DNA of 64,000 nt from Ignavibacteria bacterium (GCA_030684555.1 JAUXVN010000112.1:173835-237834), one strand, 5' to 3'. Counted from the stretch's first letter, positions 47,040 through 56,544 are shown. Notes: generated from the sequence alone by a model not told the origin. Numbers and translations are program-made.

Positions 47040-48275
47040 TTATCTATCTTGTCTCAGAAACCAAAGTTCCCCAAAACTCAAGGAGACATTTAATCCGAGA
47101 ATGTTTTCTTTAACAAGTCCATTCTCCTTTAATCCTCTCATTGCATAACGTATGCCAAGATCAATCGTATTTTCTCTACCCATTGGCAATGAAACACCAG
47201 CACTAGCGCTGAATTGACTGATTGAATTACCGTTAATTCTAAATGGTGTTTGTTCATAACTAAGCCCGAAACGCCATATAAGGAGGTCGGTGAATGAGAT
47301 TCCATCCGGATTAACTCGAAATTCGAACCCTGCGCTAACTTTGTTAACATCTTGTAAATTCGGTCCAAGTACATCCCCAAAACTATATTTTGACCATCGC
47401 TGTATCAAATAGTCTACATTAATAGAAGAATATTTATTCAGATTTATCACTAATCCAAGGTTTAATCGTGATGGAATTTCAGAATTTGTCAAGCCTTGAG
47501 CAGTTGTATCTTTTGTATAAGAAGTTGTAGTAAAATATGCAGAATCCGTATTCATTTTTGATGTGAAGGAATATGCTATTCCAAATTTGATACTTTTTAC
47601 ATCATCCAATTTAAAGAATTGATTCAGATCTGGCGTAATCAAGCCTAAAGTTCCGCCAAGACCTTTTGTTTTATAAGATTTTTCAAATAATGCGGATGTA
47701 TTGCTGCTATTTGGGAATGTGATTTCAGATTTGTAAACTAAATTTCCAAAATAATAATCAAGTTCTGCACCTATACTTAAATCAAACGGTAAACGATATG
47801 AACTTCCGAAAAACAATTTCGAAATTCCTCCTTCACCTGAGTAAAGAGTATTAAAATCATCAGCAGAAATTCCACCAGTAATATTGTTTACTTGATAATT
47901 AACTTTGGAGAAAGGCTGAAGTCCGAATACAATTCCAATACCGTTTTTTTCACTAATAGGTATTGCCATCGCAAAGCCGTTAAAATCCATCCCGGAGTAA
48001 TAGTTGCTGCTGTTCTGATCACTAACAAATGACCCGCTAAACAGTGAACCAAATTCAACTCGAGTAAGAGAAATTCTATTCCACGCTGCCGGATTAAATC
48101 CATTAATAAAATCTTTATCTTCAAGAGCGGTTCCAAGTTCTCCAAGACCAAAATTTCTTGCTGAGGTAGAGTACTCAATATTGCCTATTCCATATCTCGA
48201 ATAGACAGAATTCAATTGAGAAAATCCGATTGTACTTAAAAGTATAATTAAGAAAAATATTTTTATTTTTATCAT
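47040..48275 (-). CDS. PorV/FadL-like outer-membrane protein
   Basis: The 411-residue protein has a signal peptide (FLIILLSTIGFSQ). The following stretch, YSRYGIGNIEYSTSARNFGLGELG, leads to a GFNPAAWNRISLTRVEFG segment that parallels the N-terminal part of PorV and FadL-type barrels (compare AIFWNPAGIAFL of PorV in this window). The remainder has the alternating pattern of an outer-membrane barrel. It may be a T9SS accessory or a transport channel; I do not assign it. Confidence 0.72.
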   Translation of the reverse strand: MIKIKIFFLIILLSTIGFSQLNSVYSRYGIGNIEYSTSARNFGLGELGTALEDKDFINGFNPAAWNRISLTRVEFGSLFSGSFVSDQNSSNYYSGMDFNGFAMAIPISEKNGIGIVFGLQPFSKVNYQVNNITGGISADDFNTLYSGEGGISKLFFGSSYRLPFDLSIGAELDYYFGNLVYKSEITFPNSSNTSALFEKSYKTKGLGGTLGLITPDLNQFFKLDDVKSIKFGIAYSFTSKMNTDSAYFTTTSYTKDTTAQGLTNSEIPSRLNLGLVINLNKYSSINVDYLIQRWSKYSFGDVLGPNLQDVNKVSAGFEFRVNPDGISFTDLLIWRFGLSYEQTPFRINGNSISQFSASAGVSLPMGRENTIDLGIRYAMRGLKENGLVKENILGLNVSLSFGELWFLRQDR

Positions 48276-48293
48276 AATTAAAAATTATCTTTT

Positions 48294-49493
48294 CTATTTA
48301 TTGATTGAATATTTAATAATCAACTTCGGTCGTAAAGTTAAATCAGCATCAGAACTACCATGGAAAACTATTCTTTCAACGCCTTCAACTTGATTAAAAA
48401 TTGTTATACCAAATCCGGAATTTTTGTTTTTTATCATTTTATTTACAATCGAAATAACCGAACCAGAATACTGATTAGATTCGGGACTTAGAGTTGTAGA
48501 AAAAGAATTATCATATTCAAAATCTGTTGCAGTTGTGTCTGTAATGTAAAAAGCTGAGAGAGCATTTGTATAACCATTACCGAGTAAGGTCTCAACCGAA
48601 TCTCTATTAAGAATTAGAGTTGCACTATTTATAACTGCATGAGCCGGCAATTTGCTTAGATCGAAATGAATCCTTGATTTATAACCAATTCCCCCTTGAA
48701 CCAAAATATTATTATTTGAAATTTGCTGGAATTCACCTAATAAAATATGTGTATCTGAGAGGACATAAAAAACGACCGTATCAGGATCAGCTTCTCCCTT
48801 TTTTTTCATTATATACGTAAGTCTTGCTTGATAGTCTGAAGTTGAAGAAAAAGCTTGAAAGCCTAAAATTTTATTTGTACCGGTTTCAGGTTTAATGTAT
48901 AAGCCATATTCTTTATTATTATTAGTATCAATTGCTGCCTCAGCTTTTAACCATTGCAGTGCGAAATCATCTTTTAATGAAAAGGTTATTAGCGAATCAT
49001 TTTTTTCGAGAGTTCCATCTTTAATTCGTGAAACTGAAGAATCAATATCTAATCCGCTTAAACTATCCACTTTAATTAATTGTGGATTCCAGTCATTTTT
49101 AATTTGGTAAGCTTTGAAATCAAAAAAAGCGGTTGAATCACCATATTGATAAACAGGATAAAAAGATACTATAGCGGATACAACTTCCAAACTATCTACA
49201 GCTAATAAACTTTTTTCATCAGCGGTTAGACTTATATTAAATCTAATTAAAGCGTGTGCAGTTATACCATTTGCAGAACCAAGTAGAAACTTTTGTGCGG
49301 TACCAAGTGTAATTATTTTTTTTACGTAATGAGATTCTTGATTTAGTGAATCTGTTAATGAATTTAATTCCATAACATCAACATTATCAGGACCAAGAAG
49401 TCCTACTCCTAATGATGAGGGATCATCGCTACAACCAAAAAAAGTTAACAATAAAACTAACGGTATTATTTTTAAATATTGTTTATTAAGCAA
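48294..49493 (-). CDS. Secreted lipoprotein, DUF4270-like
   Basis: From the chosen start this protein has 399 residues. The start is TTG 49493: GGAG lies 9 nt upstream inside gmhB, and the following KQYLKIIPLVLLLTFFGC makes a lipoprotein signal with lipobox FFGC. A longer reading from TTG 49541 has no such signal at its front. The SSLGVGLLGPDNVDV segment after the Cys resembles Bacteroidota DUF4270 proteins. The rest is beta-rich, with IHFDLSKLPAHAVINSATLIL of the DNRLRE/adhesin-like kind. Function unknown. Confidence 0.7.
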   Translation of the reverse strand: MLNKQYLKIIPLVLLLTFFGCSDDPSSLGVGLLGPDNVDVMELNSLTDSLNQESHYVKKIITLGTAQKFLLGSANGITAHALIRFNISLTADEKSLLAVDSLEVVSAIVSFYPVYQYGDSTAFFDFKAYQIKNDWNPQLIKVDSLSGLDIDSSVSRIKDGTLEKNDSLITFSLKDDFALQWLKAEAAIDTNNNKEYGLYIKPETGTNKILGFQAFSSTSDYQARLTYIMKKKGEADPDTVVFYVLSDTHILLGEFQQISNNNILVQGGIGYKSRIHFDLSKLPAHAVINSATLILNRDSVETLLGNGYTNALSAFYITDTTATDFEYDNSFSTTLSPESNQYSGSVISIVNKMIKNKNSGFGITIFNQVEGVERIVFHGSSDADLTLRPKLIIKYSINK

Positions 49494-49494
49494 A

Positions 49495-50070
49495 TTATTT
49501 AACTCCAGAATAATCGTTTTGAATAAAAGATGCTGCTGCAAGCAGATTTAAGGCAACAAAATTGGGGATTTTATTTACTTTATGCAAGAGAGAAATATGT
49601 TCCTTTCCGTAACCGGTAAGTACAAGTACGGTTTTTAGTCCGGCATTCTCTCCACATTCAATATCTGTAATAGAATCACCAATCATATAGGATGATTTAA
49701 TGTCAATATTATGTTTTTTGGCGGAGTTGAAGATCATTTGAGGTGATGGTTTTCTGCAATTAGCTTCTTCTAATGAATTGAAATCGGGATGAAATGGGCA
49801 ACAGTAAAAATCATCAATTTGAACTTCAAATTTTAAAAGTAATTCATTAATCTTTTTATTTACAGATTCAACTTCTTCATGAGTAATTAAACCGCGGGCA
49901 ACACCTGACTGATTTGAAACAACAATCAACTTAAAATTCAGTTGTTTCTGTAATATTTGCAGTGCTTCTCCAACTCCCTCAAGAAGTTCAACCTTATCGG
50001 GATCGCCCAAATATCCGGGATCATGGTTAATAGTTCCATCTCTATCAAGAAAAACAGCAGAAGATTTCAT
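49495..50070 (-). CDS. gmhB: D,D-heptose 1,7-bisphosphate phosphatase
   Basis: This HAD-family phosphatase (191 aa) works in making ADP-heptose for lipopolysaccharide inner core. Motif I is FLDRDGTINHDPGY (Asp 9 and Asp 11), motif II VVSNQSGVARG, motif III CRKPSPQM and motif IV IGDSITDIECG. Cysteines and His in CCPFHPD and NCRKP form the expected zinc site. It overlaps glgA by one base and the DUF4270-like gene follows. Confidence 0.92.
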   Translation of the reverse strand: MKSSAVFLDRDGTINHDPGYLGDPDKVELLEGVGEALQILQKQLNFKLIVVSNQSGVARGLITHEEVESVNKKINELLLKFEVQIDDFYCCPFHPDFNSLEEANCRKPSPQMIFNSAKKHNIDIKSSYMIGDSITDIECGENAGLKTVLVLTGYGKEHISLLHKVNKIPNFVALNLLAAASFIQNDYSGVK

Positions 50071-51563
50071 TAACCGTGAAGTACCGTCTTATATAATTCA
50101 ATATATTTTTTAGCTGATGATTGCCAGCTGAAATCAGTTTTCATACCGTTTTTCACAATCTTGAGCCATGTTTTTTTGTCATCAAAGATTGTTATAGCAC
50201 GTTTCATTTCTTTTACAAGTGCCGCTGCATCATAAGGTTTGAACATAAACCCTGTACCGTTTTCTGATTTGTCAGTATATTTAATGACGGTATCAGCTAA
50301 TCCGCCTGTTTCCCTAACAAGTGGAATAGTACCATACACCGAACTATACATTTGGTTTAAACCACATGGTTCAAATTTGGATGGCATTAAGAACATATCT
50401 GAACCGGCTTCAATTAAATGTGCTAACTCATCATTAAATCCAAGGTAACAAGCAAATTGAGTATTATATTTTTTCGCAAGTTTTTCAAATAATTGATGAT
50501 ATTTTCTATCACCTGTACCTAATAAGACAATTTGCATCTTAAATTTCATTAACTCATCAAAACTGTCCACAATTAGATCCATCCCTTTGGCATCGTATAA
50601 TCGGGCAATAATTCCGACAACCGGAATATTTTCATCAAATTTTAATCCGAATCGTTCAACCAGTACCTGTTTGTTGAACAATTTATTTTCAAGATTTTTA
50701 ACCGTGAATTTTTTGGGAATAAATTTATCGGTTTCAGGATTCCAGATAGAGTAATCAATTCCATTGACAAGTCCATATACACTACTTTTTCTTTTTGTTA
50801 GAATTGTATTTAATCCACCGCTAATTTCTTTATCGCTCAAAATCTCTTTTGCGTAACCTTCACTCACAGTATTAATACAATCAGCATACACCAATCCGCA
50901 TTTCATAAAATTGAATTTACCATCATGTAATAAACCTTTATCGGTTTTTAATTCTTCGGGTAAGCCCGTTTTATCAAAAGTAGTTTTTGGGAAGATACCT
51001 TGATAAGAAAGATTATGAATTGTAAAGAGAACTTTGAAAGTAGAATGATGCGGCTCCAATGGGTTGGTTGTTTTCATTAATGCCGGAATGAGTGCACACT
51101 GCCAATCATTACAATGTATAATATCCGGAACCCAACCAAGTTTTTGAATTAATTCAAAAACAGATTTACTAAGCAGTATAAATCTTTCATCATTATCTTT
51201 ATAATCAGCGCCTGTTAACGGATCTGAATAAAGACTTTTCCGGCTTCCATAATATTCCTGATTATCCAGAAAATAAATTTGCACTCTAACTTTCTGCGAA
51301 GGAAGAAATGATGACTTTACAGAAAAGACAACATCTTTATCACCAATTTTAATAGAAAGATCTTTCAAACGCACAACATCATGTATTTTATATTTTCTTA
51401 CATCTATTGCACCATACTTAGGGACTAAAATTCTAACTTCATGACCAAGCTCGGTCAGCATTTGTGGTAATGCAGCAGAAACGTCTGCTAATCCACCTGT
51501 TTTAACAAATGGAAATAATTCTGACGTTACGAAAAGGATCTTCAGTTTTTTGGGCGATGCCAT
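50070..51563 (-). CDS. glgA: Glycogen synthase (ADP-glucose type)
   Basis: The 497-residue GT5 enzyme builds alpha-1,4-glucan from ADP-glucose. The N-terminal KTGGLADVSAALP substrate loop, the middle HNLSYQGIFP region and the C-terminal FEPCGLNQMYSSVYGTIPLV (E-x7-E type) with TGGLADTV are intact. The length is typical. It is transcribed divergently from the SPOR lipoprotein gene. gmhB follows with a one-base overlap, so the two share a transcript. Confidence 0.95.
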   Translation of the reverse strand: MASPKKLKILFVTSELFPFVKTGGLADVSAALPQMLTELGHEVRILVPKYGAIDVRKYKIHDVVRLKDLSIKIGDKDVVFSVKSSFLPSQKVRVQIYFLDNQEYYGSRKSLYSDPLTGADYKDNDERFILLSKSVFELIQKLGWVPDIIHCNDWQCALIPALMKTTNPLEPHHSTFKVLFTIHNLSYQGIFPKTTFDKTGLPEELKTDKGLLHDGKFNFMKCGLVYADCINTVSEGYAKEILSDKEISGGLNTILTKRKSSVYGLVNGIDYSIWNPETDKFIPKKFTVKNLENKLFNKQVLVERFGLKFDENIPVVGIIARLYDAKGMDLIVDSFDELMKFKMQIVLLGTGDRKYHQLFEKLAKKYNTQFACYLGFNDELAHLIEAGSDMFLMPSKFEPCGLNQMYSSVYGTIPLVRETGGLADTVIKYTDKSENGTGFMFKPYDAAALVKEMKRAITIFDDKKTWLKIVKNGMKTDFSWQSSAKKYIELYKTVLHG

Positions 51564-51697
51564 TTTGACCTAAAAGATTATGATTAAACAACGTAAAATT
51601 AACTAATTTTTGTTGTTTTTCCTAAATTTTGTGTATGTTGCAATTTATGCACGAAATAACTTCATATTTCCTATCTATTATTATTGAATCCCATTTT

Positions 51698-51728
51698 TTG
51701 AATGATGTATTTTTTCTCTTTATATTTG
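51698..51728 (+). promoter_or_regulatory. Consensus promoter of the SPOR-hut operon
   Basis: TTG (51698-51700), 20 nt, then TATATTTG (51721-51728) exactly matches the Bacteroidota consensus. It lies 23 nt before ATG 51752 and would drive the five-gene plus-strand unit. Confidence 0.7.
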
Positions 51729-51751
51729 AACAACATCATTAACACTTTTGT

Positions 51752-52297
51752 ATGAAATTAAACTACATAATTTTTTCAGCTCTCGCTACCCTTTTTATAT
51801 TTGGTTGTGCTGCATCTGTTGAAGATCGATATAGTAAACAATCTGAAATTAAAAATGAAATTATAATTCCATCAGAAAATTATAAATTGCTTGAGGAGTT
51901 TGATTTTACAGGTTATGAGTCGCATGTTGAATTTGAATTAATCCCGATTGAACAAATCTCACCAACAATATCAGTTAACAAAAGTGAGTTGTGGTTTTCA
52001 TTTGAAGATGATATCACATCTAACATAAAAAAATTCGTCAAAAAAAAGGGATTCAGGGTTCAGATTTTTTCAACTGATAACTATAACCAGGCTGATAGTC
52101 TCAGAAGTATTTTATACTTCAAAACAAATCATAAAAATGTTTATGTGGATTATGAATCTCCATTTTATAAAGTGAAAGTCGGTGACTATACTGATATTAC
52201 ATCTGCTAATGAACTCGGGTTCAAACTTCGACAACTCGGATTTCAAACAACTCTTATAGTAGTTGATTCAGTAAACGTAATTAATAACAATGATTAA
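51752..52297 (+). CDS. SPOR-domain lipoprotein
   Basis: The 181-residue protein has a lipoprotein signal with lipobox FGC (Cys about 19). A SPOR domain occupies about residues 95-170 (GFRVQIFSTDNYNQADSL, YVDYESPFYKVKVGDYT, LGFKLRQLGFQTTLIVV). SPOR domains bind stripped peptidoglycan glycans. The gene ends within the start of hutI (8-nt overlap), so it is the first gene of the operon, an odd partner for a catabolic pathway. The last gene of the unit is a muramidase-like protein, giving two wall-linked members. Confidence 0.83.
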   Translation: MKLNYIIFSALATLFIFGCAASVEDRYSKQSEIKNEIIIPSENYKLLEEFDFTGYESHVEFELIPIEQISPTISVNKSELWFSFEDDITSNIKKFVKKKGFRVQIFSTDNYNQADSLRSILYFKTNHKNVYVDYESPFYKVKVGDYTDITSANELGFKLRQLGFQTTLIVVDSVNVINNND

Positions 52298-53555
52298 ACT
52301 ACTCTACAACCCTGCTCAAATTCTCACTTTGAACACCAAAGGGAAAAACTTTAAACGCGGTGCTGAGATGAATGATGTTAATTTATTAACAGGTCACTCA
52401 ATTTTAATAAAGGATAATCTGATAAAGGAAATCATTCCGAATTCAGAGACTGATAAAGTTTCTGCTGATGAGATTATTGATTTGACAGATAAAGTGGTTT
52501 TTCCCGGATTGGTTGAATGCCATACTCATTTAGTTTTTGCAGGCTCAAGAGCTAATGAATTTAAAATGAAAGTAACCGGTTCAACTTATGAAGATATTGC
52601 AAAAAGTGGCGGTGGAATAGTTTCAACAATGAATGCGGTTCGAAATTCATCGTACGAAGAACTATTAGAATTAAGTCGCAGAAGAATTATTGACTTCATA
52701 AAACAAGGGATTACAACTTTAGAAATTAAAAGTGGATACGGATTAAATTTCGAGTCAGAAATAAAATTACTTAATGTGATTAATCAACTAAAAAAAGAAT
52801 TCCCGATCGATATCATTCCGACTTTTCTTGGAGCACATACTTTCCCTCCAGAATTCATATCTGACAGGCAAGGTTATGTTAAACTTCTAATAGATAAACT
52901 AATTCCTTTCATTGCTGAAAATAATTTATCTGCTTCATGTGACGGTTTTTGTGAAGCAACTGCTTTTACTCCAAATGAAATTGAGGGAATATTTTCAGCA
53001 GCACAGAATCATCAAATGAGAGTTAAACTGCATTCAGAACAATTTAATGCAATTGGCGGATTACAATCAGCAATGAAATTTAATCCCCTTTCAGTAGATC
53101 ATTTAGAAGTTCTTAAATACGAAGACATTCATCACTTTACCAATTCCGAAACAGTTGCAGTATTGCTGCCGGGAGTTTCGTATTTCTTGAATTATCAATT
53201 TGCTCCGGCGAGAGAGTTAATTGATAAAAATTCAATTGTTGCATTAGCTACCGATTTCAATCCAGGATCATCTCATATTCAAAATATTAGTTTGATTATG
53301 AACTTAGCCGCATTAAAAATGAAGATGACATTTGAAGAAATTATTTCTGCATATACTATAAACTCAGCAAAAGCTCTTAATATAAGTGAACAAACCGGTA
53401 GTATTGAACCCGGGAAATTTGCTGACTTCGCCATATTTGATACTAATGATTACTCAGATATTATTTATTCAGTTGGAACAAATTTATGTTCCATGGTAAT
53501 AAAAAAAGGAAATACCATTTATAAAAAACCAATGGAGACTTATGAAAATTATTGA
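52290..53555 (+). CDS. hutI: Imidazolonepropionase
   Basis: This 421-residue amidohydrolase opens imidazolone-propionate to formimino-glutamate in histidine breakdown. The N-terminal metal-binding VECHTHLVFAGSR and the following VTGSTYEDIAKSGGGI, IIPTFLGAHTFP, KLHSEQF and DFNPGSSH stretches are all present, so the enzyme looks complete. It overlaps ftcD by 14 nt. No histidase or urocanase (hutH, hutU) gene is in this window. Confidence 0.96.
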   Translation: MIKLLYNPAQILTLNTKGKNFKRGAEMNDVNLLTGHSILIKDNLIKEIIPNSETDKVSADEIIDLTDKVVFPGLVECHTHLVFAGSRANEFKMKVTGSTYEDIAKSGGGIVSTMNAVRNSSYEELLELSRRRIIDFIKQGITTLEIKSGYGLNFESEIKLLNVINQLKKEFPIDIIPTFLGAHTFPPEFISDRQGYVKLLIDKLIPFIAENNLSASCDGFCEATAFTPNEIEGIFSAAQNHQMRVKLHSEQFNAIGGLQSAMKFNPLSVDHLEVLKYEDIHHFTNSETVAVLLPGVSYFLNYQFAPARELIDKNSIVALATDFNPGSSHIQNISLIMNLAALKMKMTFEEIISAYTINSAKALNISEQTGSIEPGKFADFAIFDTNDYSDIIYSVGTNLCSMVIKKGNTIYKKPMETYENY

Positions 53556-54558
53556 GTGCGTCCCCAATTTTAGTGAGGGAAAAGATGAGAACACATTTTT
53601 ACAAATCAAGAATTCACTTAGTGAAATTAATAATGCTAAACTGTTGAGCCTTGAACCGGATGCTGATTATAATCGTGTTGTGGTCACTCTTGCCGGAAAT
53701 GAAACCGGAATTGTAGAAGCAGCAATAAAAGTTTGTGAAGCAGCAGCACAAAATATTGATATGCGAAACCATAAAGGTGAACACCCCAGGTTAGGCGCAA
53801 TTGATGTAGTTCCATTCGTTCCTGTCAAAAATACCAATATGCATGAATGCGTTAGAATATCAGAAGAATTCGGTAAAAGAATTTCTGAAAGACTTAGCAT
53901 TCCTGTTTATCTTTATGAAGAAGCGGCAAGAAAAGATAACAGAAAGAATTTGTCTGATATTCGCAAAGGTGAATATGAAGGGTTAAAAGAAAAGTTAAAT
54001 GATCCTGAATGGTTTCCGGATTTTGGAAATAATTCTTTTAATGAAAAACTTGGAGCATTAGTTACAGGAGCAAGATTTTTCCTAATCGCATATAATGTAA
54101 ATATAGATTCTCAAGATGTAAATTATTCCAAAGAGATTGCCGAGATTTTACGTGAATCCGGTCGACCTAAACGGGATGAATCCGGCAAAATTGTAAAAGT
54201 AAATGGTGAAACTGTTCGCGAAATCGGTAAGCTAAAATCTGTTAAAGGAATGGGTGTGAAACTTGAGAAATATGGCATTACCCAGGTTTCTATGAATCTA
54301 ACCAATTATCAAATTACTCCCTTACATATTGCTTTTGAAGCAACAAAAAAAGAAGCTGAAAAACTTGGTGTAAAAGTAAACGGGAGTGAAATAGTTGGAT
54401 TAGTTCCGTTAGAAGCTTTGTTACAAGCAGGAAAGTATTATTCAGATGGAAAATATACTGATGAAAAATCATTAGTTGATTTTGCTATCGATTCACTTGG
54501 ATTGAATGTACTTAATCCATTTATAAAAGAAGAAAAAATTATTGATTATATGATTTAA
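53542..54558 (+). CDS. ftcD: Glutamate formimidoyltransferase
   Basis: It transfers the formimino group of formimino-glutamate to tetrahydrofolate. The 338-residue protein starts IIECVPNFSEGKDENTF, the family N-terminus, with DMRNHKGEHPRLGAIDVVPF and GMGVKLEKYGITQVSMNL present. Length matches stand-alone enzymes without the C-terminal cyclodeaminase that is fused in mammals. That activity is encoded by the next gene. Confidence 0.95.
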   Translation: MKIIECVPNFSEGKDENTFLQIKNSLSEINNAKLLSLEPDADYNRVVVTLAGNETGIVEAAIKVCEAAAQNIDMRNHKGEHPRLGAIDVVPFVPVKNTNMHECVRISEEFGKRISERLSIPVYLYEEAARKDNRKNLSDIRKGEYEGLKEKLNDPEWFPDFGNNSFNEKLGALVTGARFFLIAYNVNIDSQDVNYSKEIAEILRESGRPKRDESGKIVKVNGETVREIGKLKSVKGMGVKLEKYGITQVSMNLTNYQITPLHIAFEATKKEAEKLGVKVNGSEIVGLVPLEALLQAGKYYSDGKYTDEKSLVDFAIDSLGLNVLNPFIKEEKIIDYMI

Positions 54559-54580
54559 TCAAATTGTGAAAGGGACCAAA

Positions 54581-55213
54581 ATGAATTTAGACTTATCAAT
54601 AAAAGAATACATAACAGATTTATCTTCAAACTCACCTACTCCGGGGGGCGGAAATGTTGCCGCATTGTGCGGTGTTCTTTCTACTTCACTTGGAATGATG
54701 ATGTGTAACCTTACAATCGGCAAGAAAAAATATTTAGAGCATGACGATGAAATGAAGGAATTATTAATTCGTTTCAGTGAATTAAAGGATCGTTTTGCTG
54801 AGTTGGCTATCAAAGATAATGAAGCTTTTGATAAAGTTATGGCTGCCTTCAAACTGCCTAAAGAAACAGATGAGCAAAAAACTCTTCGAATCAATTCAAT
54901 CGAAAATGCTACCGTTGAAGCTGCACAAATTCCATTTGAAGTTATTGTGACATGTGATAGTCTTTTACCATTATTAATTAGAGCTAGTGAAATAGGGAAT
55001 CAAAATTCTATGTCAGATATTGGAGTTGCAATAAGTCTTGTAAACACAGCTTCTGAAGGGGCATTTCTAAATGTGGTAATTAATTGTTCTTCTCTAAATG
55101 ATAGAAACAAAGGGAATGAAATTTTAACCAATGCCGAAAATTTTTATACTAAAACTAAATCAGAGGCAAATAATAGAATAAGTGATTTAATAAATAACAT
55201 GAGACTAAAATGA
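54581..55213 (+). CDS. Formimidoyltetrahydrofolate cyclodeaminase-type protein
   Basis: The 210-residue helical protein of the cyclodeaminase/cyclohydrolase family (FTCD C-terminal domain) probably releases ammonia from formimino-THF to give methenyl-THF. The glycine-rich signature SPTPGGGNVAALCGVLSTS and the later GNQNSMSDIGVAISLVNTA are characteristic. ATG 54581 is chosen because AAAGGGA lies 8-9 nt upstream; an in-frame codon at 54566 lacks this. It shares ATGA with the next gene. Confidence 0.9.
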   Translation: MNLDLSIKEYITDLSSNSPTPGGGNVAALCGVLSTSLGMMMCNLTIGKKKYLEHDDEMKELLIRFSELKDRFAELAIKDNEAFDKVMAAFKLPKETDEQKTLRINSIENATVEAAQIPFEVIVTCDSLLPLLIRASEIGNQNSMSDIGVAISLVNTASEGAFLNVVINCSSLNDRNKGNEILTNAENFYTKTKSEANNRISDLINNMRLK

Positions 55214-56439
55214 GATATTCATTCATTCTTTTATTCGCCCTTCTCATAACCTCAGCTCAAGCTCAAATAGTTAAAACCGGAATTGAAATGCTTGAAGAAA
55301 ACGAATTTGATATTTTAAAAGGAAAAAAAGTCGGGTTAATTACAAATCCAACCGGAGTTAATAGCAGCTTGAAGTCTACGATAGATATTTTTTTCGAGAA
55401 TAAATCGTTTACCCTAACAGCATTATACGGACCCGAGCATGGTGTCAGAGGTGATTTTTCCGCCGGTGATGAAGTCTCAAATATTATTGACAAGCGCACA
55501 AATATTCCGGTCTATTCACTTTATGGTAAAACTCGTAAACCAACTCCGGAGATGTTAAAAGATATTGATGTTCTTGTTTATGATATACAGGATATTGGTT
55601 GTAGATCATACACTTATATCAGCACACTTGGTTTATCGATGGAAGCCGCTGCAGAAAATAATATAGAATTTGTCGTACTTGACAGACCTAATCCATTAGG
55701 TGGAATTAAAATTGAGGGGAATCTGGTAGAAGAGGGATTCTTTTCATTCGTAAGCCAGTTTAATGTTCCTTACGTTCACGGTTTAACTATCGGAGAATTT
55801 GCCAAATTGTTAAACTCTGAAAAAATGTTAAAAGATGGGAAACAGTGCAAACTAACTGTGGTTCCGATGTTTGGTTGGAAAAGAGATATGACTTTTTCTC
55901 AAACCGGATTACCATGGGTATTAACTTCTCCACACATCCCTTATAAGGAGTCAGCTGAATATTATGTATCGACCGGAATACTCGGTGAATTGGGTGTTAT
56001 TTCAGAAGGTGTGGGTTATACAATCCCCTTCCAAACATTTGCAGCAGAATGGATTGATGCAGATTTACTTTCGCAGAAAATGAATTCACTTAATCTTGAG
56101 GGAATCATCTTTCGACCTATTTCCTTTAAACCTTATTATGCCGCTTCAAAAGATAAAGAGCTTCATGGGGTTCAACTTTTCATTACAGATTTTGAAAAGG
56201 TGAATTTGATGAGTCTGCAGTTTATTTTTATGGAAGTTCATCATTCACTTTATCCGGATAAAAATCCATTTGAATTAACACATAAATCAAGACTTTCAAT
56301 GTTTGATAAAGTTTGTGGAACTTCGAACATTAGAGAACTATTTACCAAACGAATGAAGTATGAAGATATTAAAGACTATCTAAATAAAGATATTGAGAAA
56401 TTTAGAAGTATAGCAAAAAAATATTATTTATATGAATAA
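55210..56439 (+). CDS. NamZ/DUF1343 exo-beta-N-acetylmuramidase-like protein
   Basis: The 409-residue protein has a signal peptide (FILLFALLITSAQAQ) and the DUF1343 pattern: GLITNPTGVNSS, LYGPEHGVRGDFSAGDEV, DVLVYDIQDIGCRSYTY and VVLDRPNPLGG. The NamZ member of this family removes terminal N-acetylmuramic acid from peptidoglycan fragments. All family landmarks are present. It is translationally coupled to the cyclodeaminase gene. The pairing with folate and histidine genes may reflect sharing a transcript rather than a shared pathway. Confidence 0.87.
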   Translation: MRYSFILLFALLITSAQAQIVKTGIEMLEENEFDILKGKKVGLITNPTGVNSSLKSTIDIFFENKSFTLTALYGPEHGVRGDFSAGDEVSNIIDKRTNIPVYSLYGKTRKPTPEMLKDIDVLVYDIQDIGCRSYTYISTLGLSMEAAAENNIEFVVLDRPNPLGGIKIEGNLVEEGFFSFVSQFNVPYVHGLTIGEFAKLLNSEKMLKDGKQCKLTVVPMFGWKRDMTFSQTGLPWVLTSPHIPYKESAEYYVSTGILGELGVISEGVGYTIPFQTFAAEWIDADLLSQKMNSLNLEGIIFRPISFKPYYAASKDKELHGVQLFITDFEKVNLMSLQFIFMEVHHSLYPDKNPFELTHKSRLSMFDKVCGTSNIRELFTKRMKYEDIKDYLNKDIEKFRSIAKKYYLYE

Positions 56440-56454
56440 TTGTTAAGAATTAGA

Positions 56455-56490
56455 GGCTGTCTAAAAAATTAAAACTTTTTTAAGACAGCC
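56455..56490 (+). terminator. Terminator after the hut/NamZ operon
   Basis: GGCTGTCT (56455-56462) pairs with AGACAGCC (56483-56490). A further A5/T5 pairing inside makes a long stem with one mismatch. It lies 15 nt past the stop at 56439 and could act in both directions, since the minus-strand gene ends at 56545. The stem core GGCTGTC is shared with the terminator at 28805-28836. Confidence 0.75.
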
Positions 56491-56544
56491 CCGCATTCTT
56501 CTATATCAAATTTCGAAATATTGTGAATTAAATATTTGATAAAC

